A DNA stretch of 64,000 bases from Actinoplanes nipponensis (GTDB lineage: Bacteria > Actinomycetota > Actinomycetes > Mycobacteriales > Micromonosporaceae): NCBI RefSeq assembly GCF_016862275.1, contig NZ_BOMQ01000036.1, positions 62,001 to 126,000 of the forward strand. The letters are read 5' to 3'. Each line of letters begins with the position of its first letter. Positions within the stretch are counted from its first letter, which is position 1. The notes beneath the pieces are model-generated. The model saw nothing but the letters and a program-made list of their open reading frames with translations, ran no database searches and was not told the origin of the DNA. Position numbers and translations under genes: made by a program. Below are positions 15,444-24,400 of this stretch, piece after piece.

Positions 15444-16280
15444 TCAGCGCCAGCGGTCGCCGGTGAGCCGCTCGTAGACCTCCACGTAACGGTTGCGGGT
15501 GGCCTCGACCACGGCGTCGGGGATCTCGGGCCCCGGCGCCGTCCGGTCCCAGTCGGTCAGCGAGGACGACCAGTCGCGCAGGAACTGCTTGTCGAGATAG
15601 CGCTGGGCGCCGCCGGGCTGCCACTCGTCGGCGGCCCAGAATCGCGACGAGTCCGGCGTCAGCAGTTCGTCGCCGAGCTTCAGCGACCCGCCGGCGAAAC
15701 CGAGCTCGATCTTGGTGTCGGCGATGATGATGCCCCGGTCGGCGGCGATCTCGGACCCGCGCCGGTACACCTCCAGGGTGATCCGGCGCAGCTCGGCGGC
15801 CACGTCGGCGCCGACCGAGGTCTCGACGTCGGCGTACGTGATGGACTCGTCGTGACCCTCGCCCGGCGCCACCTTGGTGGTGGGGGTGAACACGGGCTCG
15901 GGCAGCCGGGAGCCCTCGATCAGCCCGTCCGGCAGCGCCACGCCGGAGACGGCGCCGTCCTTCTCGTACGCCTTCAGACCGGAACCGGCGAGATAGCCGC
16001 GGGCGATGCACTCGACCATGACCATCTCGAGCCGCTCGCAGCGCACCGCCCGGCCGGCCCACTCGGCGGGCACGTCGGTGGCGGAGATGATGTGGTTCGG
16101 CACCACGTCGGCCAGCCGGTCGAACCACCACAGCGAGAGCTGCGTGAGGATCTTGCCCTTGTCGGGGATCGCGGTCGGCAGCACGACGTCGTAGATCGAG
16201 ATCCGGTCAGAGGCGACCAGCAGGATGTCGTCGCCGTCGGCGTAGACATCCCGCACCTTGCCCGAGTGCAACAGCTCCAC
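15444..16280 (-). CDS. purC: Phosphoribosylaminoimidazole-succinocarboxamide (SAICAR) synthase
   Basis: Purine biosynthesis step 8: ATP-dependent joining of aspartate to CAIR. All 278 residues are of usual length. Conserved parts include HSGKVRDVYADGDDILLVASDRIS at the N-terminus (in the order HSGKVRD, then ASDRIS), RGYLAGSGLKAYEKDG near 95, PDSSRFW near 210, and the C-terminal QFLRDW ... WDRTAPGPEIPD. The GTG start at 16280 follows GGGGA. It stands alone here and converges with the small acidic gene, with a 14-bp gap. Housekeeping gene with no sign of transfer. Confidence 0.97.
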   Translation of the reverse strand: MELLHSGKVRDVYADGDDILLVASDRISIYDVVLPTAIPDKGKILTQLSLWWFDRLADVVPNHIISATDVPAEWAGRAVRCERLEMVMVECIARGYLAGSGLKAYEKDGAVSGVALPDGLIEGSRLPEPVFTPTTKVAPGEGHDESITYADVETSVGADVAAELRRITLEVYRRGSEIAADRGIIIADTKIELGFAGGSLKLGDELLTPDSSRFWAADEWQPGGAQRYLDKQFLRDWSSSLTDWDRTAPGPEIPDAVVEATRNRYVEVYERLTGDRWR

Positions 16281-16318
16281 GAGTTCCCCTCACCGCGCCC
16301 GACCCGACACCGGTCACG

Positions 16319-16483
16319 CTATCGGACCGGCGCGGCGGCCCGGCCGCGGTCCCGGCTCCAGCGCTCAGGGCACAGACCGCTGCGGCGCAGCGCCCCGAGC
16401 GCGCTCTCCACGGCGTACACGCCCAGCATGCCGGCCAGCCCGGCCACGGCCGGCTGCGCGAGGTCGACCCAGGTCAGCTCCAT
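16319..16483 (-). CDS. Possible small protein, 54 aa
   Basis: A short frame starting at the ATG at 16483 (MELTWVDLAQPAVAGLAGML) after GCGGGG, ending at a TAG at 16319. It has one hydrophobic N-terminal helix (~10-25) and a basic C-terminus with a single Cys. It fills the gap between purC and the DUF1206 gene. No family recognised; it could be a chance frame. Confidence 0.3.
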   Translation of the reverse strand: MELTWVDLAQPAVAGLAGMLGVYAVESALGALRRSGLCPERWSRDRGRAAAPVR

Positions 16484-16569
16484 CCCCGCTCATTCGGTCG
16501 GGGCCCGGCGGGGTTGAGCGGAAACCCCGGCGGGTTTCGAAGAACCGGCTTCCGGTCAAAGCAGGGGCC

Positions 16570-17394
16570 ATGCCCTCCCTCCCCTCGCAGGCCCGCGGCG
16601 CGGCGTCGCGCACCGCCGACAGCAGCTGGCTCGAACACCTCACCCGCGGGGGGCTCGTCGGGTACGGCGTCATCCACCTGCTGTTCGCCTGGCTCATCCT
16701 GCAGATCGCCTTCGACGGCTCCGGCACCGACGGCGACCAGTCCGGCGCCCTGCACGAGCTCGCGGAGAAGCCGTTCGGCACGTTCCTCATCGTGGTGATC
16801 GTCATCGGCCTGATCGCCATGACCCTCTGGCAGGTGCTCGAGGCCGCCGTCGGCCACCGCGCGGAGCGCGGCCGGCACCGCCTGTACGAGCGCCTCGCCT
16901 CCGCCGGCCGGGCGCTGTTCTACACCTACTTCGCCTGGACCGGCATCAAGGTGCTGCGCGGCAAGAGCGCGTCCAGCGCCGACACGCAGCAGCAGGCCAG
17001 CGAGGATCTGATGGTCTCCACCGGCGGGCGGATCACGGTCGGGCTCGCCGGCCTCGTGATCGCGGCGATCGGGGTCGGCCTGGTGATCTACGGGGTGCTG
17101 AAGAAGTTCGAGAAGCACCTGCGGACCAGCCGGATGAGCGCCGACATGCGCCGGCTCAGCCGCCGGCTGGGCGTCGCCGGCTACGCCGCCAAGGGCGCCG
17201 CGTACGGGATCGCCGGCATCCTGTTCCTGGTGGCGGCCGTCCGGTACGACCCCGACAAGGCCCGCGGCCTGGACGCCACGCTGAACGTGCTGTCCGAGCA
17301 GAGCTACGGCCGCTGGCTGCTGGCGCTGACGGCGCTCGGCATCGCCGCATACGGGCTCTTCTCGATCGTGCAGTCCCGCTACCGCAAGGTCTGA
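16570..17394 (+). CDS. DUF1206 family integral membrane protein
   Basis: A 274-residue protein with six predicted helices arranged as three repeats of a two-helix DUF1206 unit. Each unit begins with a Gly-rich helix (GLVGYGVIHLLFAWLILQIAF; LASAGRALFYTYFAWTGI; VAGYAAKGAAYGIAGILFLV, quoted in part). The ATG at 16570 follows AGGGG. Function of the family is unknown. It stands 55 bp upstream of fxsB, on the same strand, and could be co-transcribed. Confidence 0.85.
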   Translation: MPSLPSQARGAASRTADSSWLEHLTRGGLVGYGVIHLLFAWLILQIAFDGSGTDGDQSGALHELAEKPFGTFLIVVIVIGLIAMTLWQVLEAAVGHRAERGRHRLYERLASAGRALFYTYFAWTGIKVLRGKSASSADTQQQASEDLMVSTGGRITVGLAGLVIAAIGVGLVIYGVLKKFEKHLRTSRMSADMRRLSRRLGVAGYAAKGAAYGIAGILFLVAAVRYDPDKARGLDATLNVLSEQSYGRWLLALTALGIAAYGLFSIVQSRYRKV

Positions 17395-17449
17395 CCCCGA
17401 ACGGGCGTTTCGCCTGTCACCGCGGCCGGACCAGTGGCAGGATGCTCGC

Positions 17450-18556
17450 GTGTCCGCGTCTGTCCGGCAGATCATTCTCAAGCTGCACAGTCGCTGCAAC
17501 TTGTCCTGTACGTACTGCTACGTCTACCACAGCGTCGACGAGACCTGGAAACGCCAGCCCAAGACGCTGACCGCCGACACCCGGCGCCGGGTGGCGGAGC
17601 GGATCGGCGAGCACACCCGCCGCCACCGGCCGGCGTCGCTGTCGGTGGTCCTGCACGGCGGCGAGCCGCTCCTGGCGGGACCCGAGCAGGTGGCCGCGGT
17701 GCTGGCCGCGGTCCGCGACGCGGCCGACCCCGGCACCCGGCTGCGCTTCGGGGTGCAGACCAACGGCATGCTGCTCGACCAGCGCTTCCTGGACATCTTC
17801 CACGAGTACGGCGTGCGCGTCGGCGTGAGCCTCGACGGCGGGCGGGCAGCCAACGACCGGCACCGCACGTACGCCGGGGGCGGCGGCTCGTACGACCGCG
17901 CCGCCGCGGGCCTGCGCCTGCTGGCCCGGCCGGAGCATCGCGCGATCTACAGCGGCGTGTTGTGCACGATCGACGTCCGCAACGATCCGGTCCGGGTCTA
18001 CGAGGACCTGCTCGCGTTCGATCCGCCCGCGATCGACCTGCTGCTGCCGCACGGGAACTGGACCAACCCGCCGCCCCGCCCGCCCGGCGGCATGCCGTAC
18101 GCGGACTGGCTGATCGCCGTCTTCGACGCCTGGTACGCCGCGCCGGTCGCCCGCACCCGGATCCGCCTGTTCGAGTCGATGATGATGCGCCTGCTCGGCG
18201 GGCGCAGCGACACCGAGGCGATCGGCGGCGACCAGCCGGGCATCGTGGTGATCGAGACCGACGGCACGTACGAGGACACGGACTCGCTGAAGGTCACCGC
18301 CGACGGCGCGGCGGCCACCGGGCTGGACGTGATGACCCACTCGCTCGACGACGTGCTGGCCCGCCTGGACCGGCCCCCGGCGCTGAGCGCACAGTGCCTG
18401 GCCTGTCCGGTGCTGCGTACCTGCGGCGGGGGCCTGCGCGCGCACCGCTTCAAGGACGGCTCGTTCGAGCATCCGTCCGCCTACTGTGCGGATCTGTTCG
18501 CGGTGATCCGCCACATCGAGCGGCGGATGGCCGCGGACCTGGTGGCGGCCGGATGA
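17450..18556 (+). CDS. fxsB: FxsB family radical SAM/SPASM cyclophane-forming peptide maturase, copy 1
   Basis: A 368-residue iron-sulfur enzyme that activates S-adenosylmethionine and is expected to cross-link an aromatic side chain of the FxsA precursor. The radical SAM cluster is bound by C-x3-C-x2-C in CNLSCTYCYVY (residues ~18-28). The GGEPLLAG motif is near 66 and the QTNGMLLD strand near 102. SLDGGRAANDRHR follows. The SPASM cysteines are in the C-terminal region CLACPVLRTCGGGLRAHRF ... YCADL (~319-345). Its stop overlaps the ATG of the HEXXH gene (ATGA), so the two are translated together, with fxsA next in line. Copy 2 at 28411-29565 shares every motif. Confidence 0.95.
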   Translation: MSASVRQIILKLHSRCNLSCTYCYVYHSVDETWKRQPKTLTADTRRRVAERIGEHTRRHRPASLSVVLHGGEPLLAGPEQVAAVLAAVRDAADPGTRLRFGVQTNGMLLDQRFLDIFHEYGVRVGVSLDGGRAANDRHRTYAGGGGSYDRAAAGLRLLARPEHRAIYSGVLCTIDVRNDPVRVYEDLLAFDPPAIDLLLPHGNWTNPPPRPPGGMPYADWLIAVFDAWYAAPVARTRIRLFESMMMRLLGGRSDTEAIGGDQPGIVVIETDGTYEDTDSLKVTADGAAATGLDVMTHSLDDVLARLDRPPALSAQCLACPVLRTCGGGLRAHRFKDGSFEHPSAYCADLFAVIRHIERRMAADLVAAG

Positions 18557-20160
18557 TCACCGACCACTACGTGCTGACCGCGGCCCAGTTCGACGGCCTG
18601 GCCGCTGGGTACGGAACCCCGGACGCCCTCGCCATGCTCCGGCAGGGGCAGCTGGCCAAGCGCAAGATCCTGCTCCAGGGCGTGCTGGCCGCGTACCCGG
18701 GTCCGGCGGTGGATCTGCTGCTGCGGGCCGAGGAGGCGGACGCCGCGGTCACCGGCGAGGTGCTGCGCCACCCGCACGTCGACGCCTGGGCCGCGCAGGC
18801 CCTGCGGCACGGCACCGCCTTCGGCTACCTGGCGCAGCTGGCGGCGGCCGCGGCGGTACGGGCGGGACTGTCGTTCGCCATCGACGCTCCAGTGAGCCAC
18901 GGGTGGGCGTACCTGCCCGGGCTGGGTGCCGTACCGGCGGACGGCGGGACCGTCACGGTGACGCCGGCGGTTCTCGGCGCCGACGGCTGGGAGCCGTTGC
19001 GCAGCGTGGAGTTGGAACCCGGCTACGCGGTGGCGATCGAGGACCTGGAGCCCTTCCGGGACACGTATCACTGGCGGCCGGCGCCTCGCCTGGACGCCGC
19101 CGCGTTCGCCCACGCCGCCGCGCTGCTGCGCGACGCCTGGCAGATCCTGACCCGGCGGCACCCGGAGCACGCCGCCGCCATGCGGGTGCTGCTGCGATCC
19201 GTGGTGCCGCTGCTGCGCCCGGAGTCCGGGGCGAGCGTGAGCGCGGCGTCCCGCCAGGCCTCGGGCTCGGTGGCGGTGGTGATCACCGACACCGCCGAGG
19301 AGCTGAGCCTGCTGCTGCTGCACGAGTTCATGCACATGAAGCTCGATGCGCTGCGGGACCTCGTCGATCTGCACGCCTCGGGGGCCGCCGGCCGGTTCCT
19401 GGCCCCGTGGCGGATGGACCCGCGCCCGGTCGGCCCGTTGTTCCAGGGCGTGTACGCCCACACCGGCGTCACGGACTACTGGCGGGCCCGCCGGGGCGAG
19501 CCGGACGCGCCGGCGGTGGCCGAGCTGGAGTTCGCGTACTGGCGCCGGCAGAGCGCGATAGCCGCCGAGTCGCTGGCGGAGTCCGGGGAGCTGACCACCG
19601 AGGGCGAGCGATTCGTGCGCGGCCTGCGCGAGACCCTGGGCCGGTGGGAGCGGGAGGCGGTCGCGCCGGACGTGGCGGACAAGGCCGACGCGATGGTCCT
19701 CGCGCAGACCGTGCGGTGGCGGCTGCGCAACTGGCGGCCGTCGCGGACCGAGCTCGCCGAAATGACGGGGGCTTGGCAAGCCGGCAGCACACCTGTCGCT
19801 CGAAAATCGGGTGTGCTCCGTACGGACGCCGACGGCGAACCGTCGGGCATGCCGGGGCTCGTCGGACTGATCAGGTCGAGCCGGGTCTCGACGCCCGAGA
19901 CCGCGGACAAGGCCGCCGCGGCCCTGCTGGCCGGACACCCGCGCGAGGCTTGCTCCGCGTACACCCTGCGGGTGACAACCGGCCACCCCGATGACGACTC
20001 GCTGATCGGGTGGGCGGTCGCCGCCGCGGCGGTCGACCCGGATCTGGCCGTGGCGCTCCGCATGCGACCTGACCTGGCGCAAGAGGCGCTGCGTTCGATC
20101 CGCGACACAGATCAGTGCGACTTCTTGCGATGCCTGGGCCGATCTTTGCGCATGATCTAG
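18553..20160 (+). CDS. HEXXH-motif putative peptide modification protein (FxsB-associated), copy 1
   Basis: A 535-residue protein of the HEXXH family that accompanies FxsB enzymes. The zinc-binding motif is HEFMH (LLLHEFMHMKLDALRDLVDL, near residue 257). Downstream is a block shared with copy 2: PWR-x-DPRP ... QG-x-YAH-x-GVTD-x-WR. The His of YAH is a candidate third zinc ligand. The N-terminal ~130 residues (FDGLAAGYGTPDALAMLRQGQLAKRK) are all-helical. There is no signal peptide, so it acts in the cytoplasm. The ATG overlaps the fxsB stop. Catalysis, perhaps leader removal or hydroxylation of the peptide, is inferred only. Confidence 0.85.
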   Translation: MITDHYVLTAAQFDGLAAGYGTPDALAMLRQGQLAKRKILLQGVLAAYPGPAVDLLLRAEEADAAVTGEVLRHPHVDAWAAQALRHGTAFGYLAQLAAAAAVRAGLSFAIDAPVSHGWAYLPGLGAVPADGGTVTVTPAVLGADGWEPLRSVELEPGYAVAIEDLEPFRDTYHWRPAPRLDAAAFAHAAALLRDAWQILTRRHPEHAAAMRVLLRSVVPLLRPESGASVSAASRQASGSVAVVITDTAEELSLLLLHEFMHMKLDALRDLVDLHASGAAGRFLAPWRMDPRPVGPLFQGVYAHTGVTDYWRARRGEPDAPAVAELEFAYWRRQSAIAAESLAESGELTTEGERFVRGLRETLGRWEREAVAPDVADKADAMVLAQTVRWRLRNWRPSRTELAEMTGAWQAGSTPVARKSGVLRTDADGEPSGMPGLVGLIRSSRVSTPETADKAAAALLAGHPREACSAYTLRVTTGHPDDDSLIGWAVAAAAVDPDLAVALRMRPDLAQEALRSIRDTDQCDFLRCLGRSLRMI

Positions 20161-20255
20161 TATTGAGGCGGCGACGCCCCCGATCCTGGAGCGCCCCGGG
20201 CGGCTGGCTATTGTTCAGAAGCCATAATCAGCCCTAGGCACGAGAAGGTACCCGC

Positions 20256-20447
20256 ATGGGCCACGCAAGCAGTGTCGACGCGGTTGACGTCGAGACTCAG
20301 CTTCTCGACGTCGCGGACGCCTCCCTCCAGAAGCTGACCTCGCTGCGGAAGACCGCTGCCGACAGTGCGCTCGAGCGTGTGCTGGCAATGCTGCTCGCCG
20401 GGGACGAGGGCGACGCGGTGTCGCCTTTCACATCGTATCTTCCCTGA
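20256..20447 (+). CDS. fxsA: FxsA precursor peptide (FxSxx-COOH cyclophane RiPP), copy 1
   Basis: A 63-residue RiPP precursor. The N-terminal leader is acidic and helical (VETQLLDVADASLQKLTSL). The last residues are SPFTSYLP, giving the Phe-x-Ser core at the C-terminus that names the family. As in copy 2, three residues rather than two follow the Ser. The ATG at 20256 follows AGAAGG at 7-nt spacing. A plausible -10 element, CATAAT, lies at 20223-20228 in the 95-bp gap after the HEXXH gene, so it may have its own stronger promoter, as precursors often do. It converges on fxsT with a 54-bp gap. Confidence 0.88.
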   Translation: MGHASSVDAVDVETQLLDVADASLQKLTSLRKTAADSALERVLAMLLAGDEGDAVSPFTSYLP

Positions 20448-20501
20448 AGCGCGCGCACGGCCCGGTTCGCATATTTCATGCCGTTGGGGCCGGCCGCCCC
20501 C

Positions 20502-23500
20502 TCAGGTCGGTGGCGGCGAGATGTCGCAGTTGAGTCGCCGACCCTCGCGCATGGCGAGGAAGTTCGGATGCTTGCCCCCCAGAACGGCCTCGCCGCGACG
20601 CAAGGTGTCGGCCAGGAGGTCCTCGGCAGGGGCCCGCTCGCCGAGCTTTCGCCGGCTCACCGCGAGGTTGGACGCCACAGCCAGGGTGTCGGGGTTGTCC
20701 GGGCCGAGCACCTCCCGCAGCGCCAGCCACGTCGCCTCGTCCAGCAGGAGCGCGGCGTCGTATTCACCGGCATCGAAGAGATCGTTGGCCAGATTGACCT
20801 GTGCCGACAGCGTGTACGGGTGCCTCTCGCCCAAGGTCTCCTGGAAGCCGGCCACCACCTCGTTGGACAGGACGCGGGACTCGGCCGGCGCGCCGGCCAG
20901 GCGGGTGAAGACGGCGAGGTTGTTCATCCCGGCCAGCACGAACGGATGCTGGGGCGCGTAGACGCGCTGGAAGCCGCTGACCGCCTGCTGCGCGGTGGCG
21001 CGCGCCGCGGCGTGGTCGCCCAGGGCCGACTCCTCGCAGGCCCGGTTCATGAGGCAGGACAGCGCTTCCGGATGGTCCAGGCCGACCGATTCGCGGTAGC
21101 GGCGGAGGGTGTCGTTGGTCAGCGCGTGCGCCGCCTTGAATTCACCGGTCTTCCGCAGCGTGGCGGCGAGGCTCTTCGCGGTTCGCAGCGTGAGTGCGGC
21201 GCTGCTCCCCATGACCTCGCGGTACCGGGTGAGTGTCGGCTCGAGCAGCGCGCGTGACTGCTCGAACCGGCCGATGGCCCGCAGGTCGTGCGCGAAGTTG
21301 TCGACGGCCTGAAGGGTCTGCGGGGCGCTCATGCCGAAGTGCCGGCGCCGGTCTTCGACCACCTGTTCATCGATCTCGGCGGCCTGGGCGAAGTCGCCGA
21401 TCAGGCGCAGCGAGACGGCCAGGTTGGTGTCCGCCCGCAGCTTGAGGTCGTTGGTCTCGCCGAACACGGTCAGGGCCAGCTCCGCCGCGCTCCGGGACAT
21501 TTCGAGCGCCTCGCGGTAGCGGCCCAGGGCGCGCAGATCGGCGGCCACGCTGCCGGCCACGATCACCGAGTACGGATGGTCGGGTCCCTCCGTCGCGGTG
21601 AGGTGCGCCAGCGCGTTGCGGTCCAGCCGGTAGGCCTCGGCGTAATGCGCCTGCCAGCGCAGGGCGTTGCCGAGATGGAAGGTGAGCAGCTGGGTGGTCG
21701 TGTCCTCACCGAACCGGGCGCGCCAGATCTCCAGCGCGTTCTCGGCGAGCTCGCGGCTGCTCGAATAGTCGCTGCGCCGCTCGAGGAAGCGGGCCATGTC
21801 CGCCACCAGTTGCCGCACGGCGGGGTTGGCCGACTCCAGCGCGCCGGAGGCCCGCAGGTGCGGCCAGAGCAGCGCGTACGTCTCCCAGCTCTCCGGTACC
21901 TCCGGGCTGCCGCGCTCGAAGGAGGCCAGGATCTCTTGCACGTTCTTGCTGTTGGCGTGCTGCTCGTCCGTGTCGAGGCTGTTGCGGATGACGGCCTGCA
22001 CCAGGCGGTGGATCTGGATGCCCTGGTGCACGTTGTCCACGGTCGCCAGCGCGTAGCGGCCGATCTCGCGCAGCAGCTGGCCCTGGAGGATCGGGTCCCG
22101 CAGGGCCGGGTCGTAGTCGAGCAGCACCTGGGTGAAGCGGCTGCTGTAGATGAGCTTGGTGGAGATCGGCTCGGGGGCGAAGAACGCACAGATCTCCAAC
22201 AGCTTGGCCGCCGCCGGCTTGGTCTGGCGCAGCCGTTCCAGCGACAGCAGCCAGGTGGCGGCCGTGGTCTTCTCGTAACCCAGCGGCGGGTTCTCGTCCA
22301 GCATCCGCATCAGCTGGGTGTCGAGCAGCTCGAGGTACTGCGCGACCGGCATCAGCGTGGTGGTCAGCCACGCGCCGGCCTGCTCGATGGCCAGCGGCAG
22401 GTCGCCCAGCTTGTCGGCCACCTGCTCGGCGTCGGCGGTGCTCAGCTGGGGCACCCGGCGGGTGAGCAGGGCCACGGACTCGGCGCGGGTGAAGACGCCG
22501 AGCTGCACCGCCTGGGCCTCGGTGTTCCAGGCCTGGTTGCGCGATGTCAGCAGGACGTGGCCGGCGCCCTGGGGGATGAACTCGCGGATCTCCTCGGGCC
22601 GGTCCACGTTGTCGAAGACGATGAGCCAGCGCTGGTAGGGCCGGCCCTGCCGGAGGGCGTCCAGCACGATCCGGACCGCCTCGTCCAGGCTCTCCCCGCC
22701 CTCCAGGCGCAGCGCGCGGCCGAGCTCGGCCATCGACGACCGGACCATGTGCGACTGTTCCGCCGGGATCCACCAGACGACGTCGTAATTCGCGGCGAAG
22801 CGGTGCGCATACTCGAGCGCGAGCTGGGTCTTGCCGACGCCGCCCAGGCCGAACAACGCCTGCGGCACGACCGCGGTGATGCTGGCCGAGAGGCGGTCGC
22901 GGAGCCGTTCCAGCACGGCGCCGCGGCCGGTGAAGTCCGTGTTGCGCTGCTGGAGGTTCCAGATCGGGGGCAGGGTGCCGGGGAACCGCGGGCCCGAGTG
23001 CCGGCTCGGCGCGGCCGGCGACTCGGCCCCGACGACGTCGAGCAACAGCTCACGGGCCCGCTCGGGGGTGGCGCCGGTGAGATCCACCGGGAGCCGGTCG
23101 TTGTACGGGGCCTCCAGCCGGGTGCCGTCGATGCGGACCGGGATCAGGGCGGCCCGGTTGGCCGTGCCGGCCCGGGAGAGCTGGCGCCAGGCCGTTGCCG
23201 CGTGGCGGGACCCGACGTACTCCTTGGAGAGCAGCACCAGGGTGTAACGGGCCGCGGCCGGACCCGGGTCGGCCGGTTCGGTGGTCTCGGCGTCCACGAA
23301 GTCCACGTCGGACAGCCGGGACCGCAGGCCGACGGCGCTCAGCTCGGAGGCCGCCCACTCGGCCCACATCCGGTCCACCGGGGCGTAGCTGATCTCGATG
23401 TCGGGGGTGGCGGGGGGCCGGCGGCGTTCGAACTCGCGCAGCCACTCGCGGCGGAGCGTCTCGTCCAGGGCCGGGAGCTCGCGGACCCGGCCGTCGGTGA

Positions 23501-24392
23501 TCCAGCCGGCCAGCCGCTCGTACGACGCCAGCAGCGAGTTCTCCAGCAGGGGCCGCTCGGCGAACGGGGCCAGGATCTCCTCGTACGCGAAGAACGGCTT
23601 GTAGGGGATCTCCACGTCGCCCCAGTAACGGTCCGCGGAGTCGCCGAGGGCCGTCAGGAACGGGCGGAACTCCTGGCGGGCGTAGTCGCGGCCGGCCTCG
23701 AGCTTCAGCGCCTCGGCGTTCTCGATCCGCATCGGCACCGGCAGGATGCGCACCGGGCGGCGGTCGCGTTGGGCGCCGACCGACCGGGCCACGGAGACGG
23801 CGCCGTCGATGCTCTGGGTGCTGAGGGTGAAGCAGTTGACGATGGTGTCGGGCAGCTGGACGGTGCAGATCCCGGCGCTGTCGCTCAGGCCCGTCCGGCT
23901 GTCGATCAGGACGTAGTCGTAATGCGCGCGCATGTCGTCGGAGAGCGCGTCGATGAAGACTCCCCCGCCCAGCCGGTCCCAGAAGCTCGACCAGTCGAAC
24001 GTGCTGACCCGGCGCGCGTAGGAACGGTCCTGCTGGCCCGCGGGAAGCAGGTCGATCCCGCCGCCTTCGGGGAATTCCCAGTCCAGCGAGACCGCGTAGT
24101 CGAGCACCCGCGCGCGCTCGGCCAACCATTGATCCGAGTCATTGTGCTCGGGCTCCATCGCGGCCGACGCGTAGTCGCGGATCATGTCGATCATGCCGGG
24201 AGAGGAAGTGAGCTTCTTGTCCAGCAGGAACGGGTGGAAGTAACGGTGCAGTCCGGGCGATTCGAGATCCCAGTCGACCACCAGAACGCGCAACCCGTTG
24301 CTCGCGAGCAGCCAGGCCGTGTTGGCGACGCACATGGTGCGGCCGGTGCCGCCCTTGTAGGAGTAGAAAGTCACGATGTGACCGCTGCTCAT
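20502..24392 (-). CDS. fxsT: FxsT: ParA-like/TIR-like/NB-ARC/TPR protein of the FxSxx-COOH system, copy 1
   Basis: A 1296-residue cytoplasmic multidomain protein. Residues 1-~270: SIMIBI (ParA/MinD-like) ATPase with SYKGGTGRTM, where the second Lys of the deviant Walker A is Arg. ~335-430: TIR-like fold (IEISYAPVDRMWAEWAASEL ... YTLVLLSKEY). ~470-760: STAND/NB-ARC ATPase with Walker A GLGGVGKTQLALEYAHRF, Walker B RWLIVFDNVD, sensor HVLLTSRN and GDLPLAIEQAG. ~880-1296: tetratricopeptide repeats (GRYREALEMSRSAAELAL; GDFAQAAEIDEQVVEDRR). This is the plan of NLR-like sensors. It is the second gene of the fxsC-fxsT operon (8-bp gap). Confidence 0.93.
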   Translation of the reverse strand: MSSGHIVTFYSYKGGTGRTMCVANTAWLLASNGLRVLVVDWDLESPGLHRYFHPFLLDKKLTSSPGMIDMIRDYASAAMEPEHNDSDQWLAERARVLDYAVSLDWEFPEGGGIDLLPAGQQDRSYARRVSTFDWSSFWDRLGGGVFIDALSDDMRAHYDYVLIDSRTGLSDSAGICTVQLPDTIVNCFTLSTQSIDGAVSVARSVGAQRDRRPVRILPVPMRIENAEALKLEAGRDYARQEFRPFLTALGDSADRYWGDVEIPYKPFFAYEEILAPFAERPLLENSLLASYERLAGWITDGRVRELPALDETLRREWLREFERRRPPATPDIEISYAPVDRMWAEWAASELSAVGLRSRLSDVDFVDAETTEPADPGPAAARYTLVLLSKEYVGSRHAATAWRQLSRAGTANRAALIPVRIDGTRLEAPYNDRLPVDLTGATPERARELLLDVVGAESPAAPSRHSGPRFPGTLPPIWNLQQRNTDFTGRGAVLERLRDRLSASITAVVPQALFGLGGVGKTQLALEYAHRFAANYDVVWWIPAEQSHMVRSSMAELGRALRLEGGESLDEAVRIVLDALRQGRPYQRWLIVFDNVDRPEEIREFIPQGAGHVLLTSRNQAWNTEAQAVQLGVFTRAESVALLTRRVPQLSTADAEQVADKLGDLPLAIEQAGAWLTTTLMPVAQYLELLDTQLMRMLDENPPLGYEKTTAATWLLSLERLRQTKPAAAKLLEICAFFAPEPISTKLIYSSRFTQVLLDYDPALRDPILQGQLLREIGRYALATVDNVHQGIQIHRLVQAVIRNSLDTDEQHANSKNVQEILASFERGSPEVPESWETYALLWPHLRASGALESANPAVRQLVADMARFLERRSDYSSSRELAENALEIWRARFGEDTTTQLLTFHLGNALRWQAHYAEAYRLDRNALAHLTATEGPDHPYSVIVAGSVAADLRALGRYREALEMSRSAAELALTVFGETNDLKLRADTNLAVSLRLIGDFAQAAEIDEQVVEDRRRHFGMSAPQTLQAVDNFAHDLRAIGRFEQSRALLEPTLTRYREVMGSSAALTLRTAKSLAATLRKTGEFKAAHALTNDTLRRYRESVGLDHPEALSCLMNRACEESALGDHAAARATAQQAVSGFQRVYAPQHPFVLAGMNNLAVFTRLAGAPAESRVLSNEVVAGFQETLGERHPYTLSAQVNLANDLFDAGEYDAALLLDEATWLALREVLGPDNPDTLAVASNLAVSRRKLGERAPAEDLLADTLRRGEAVLGGKHPNFLAMREGRRLNCDISPPPT

Positions 24393-24400
24393 CGCCCCTC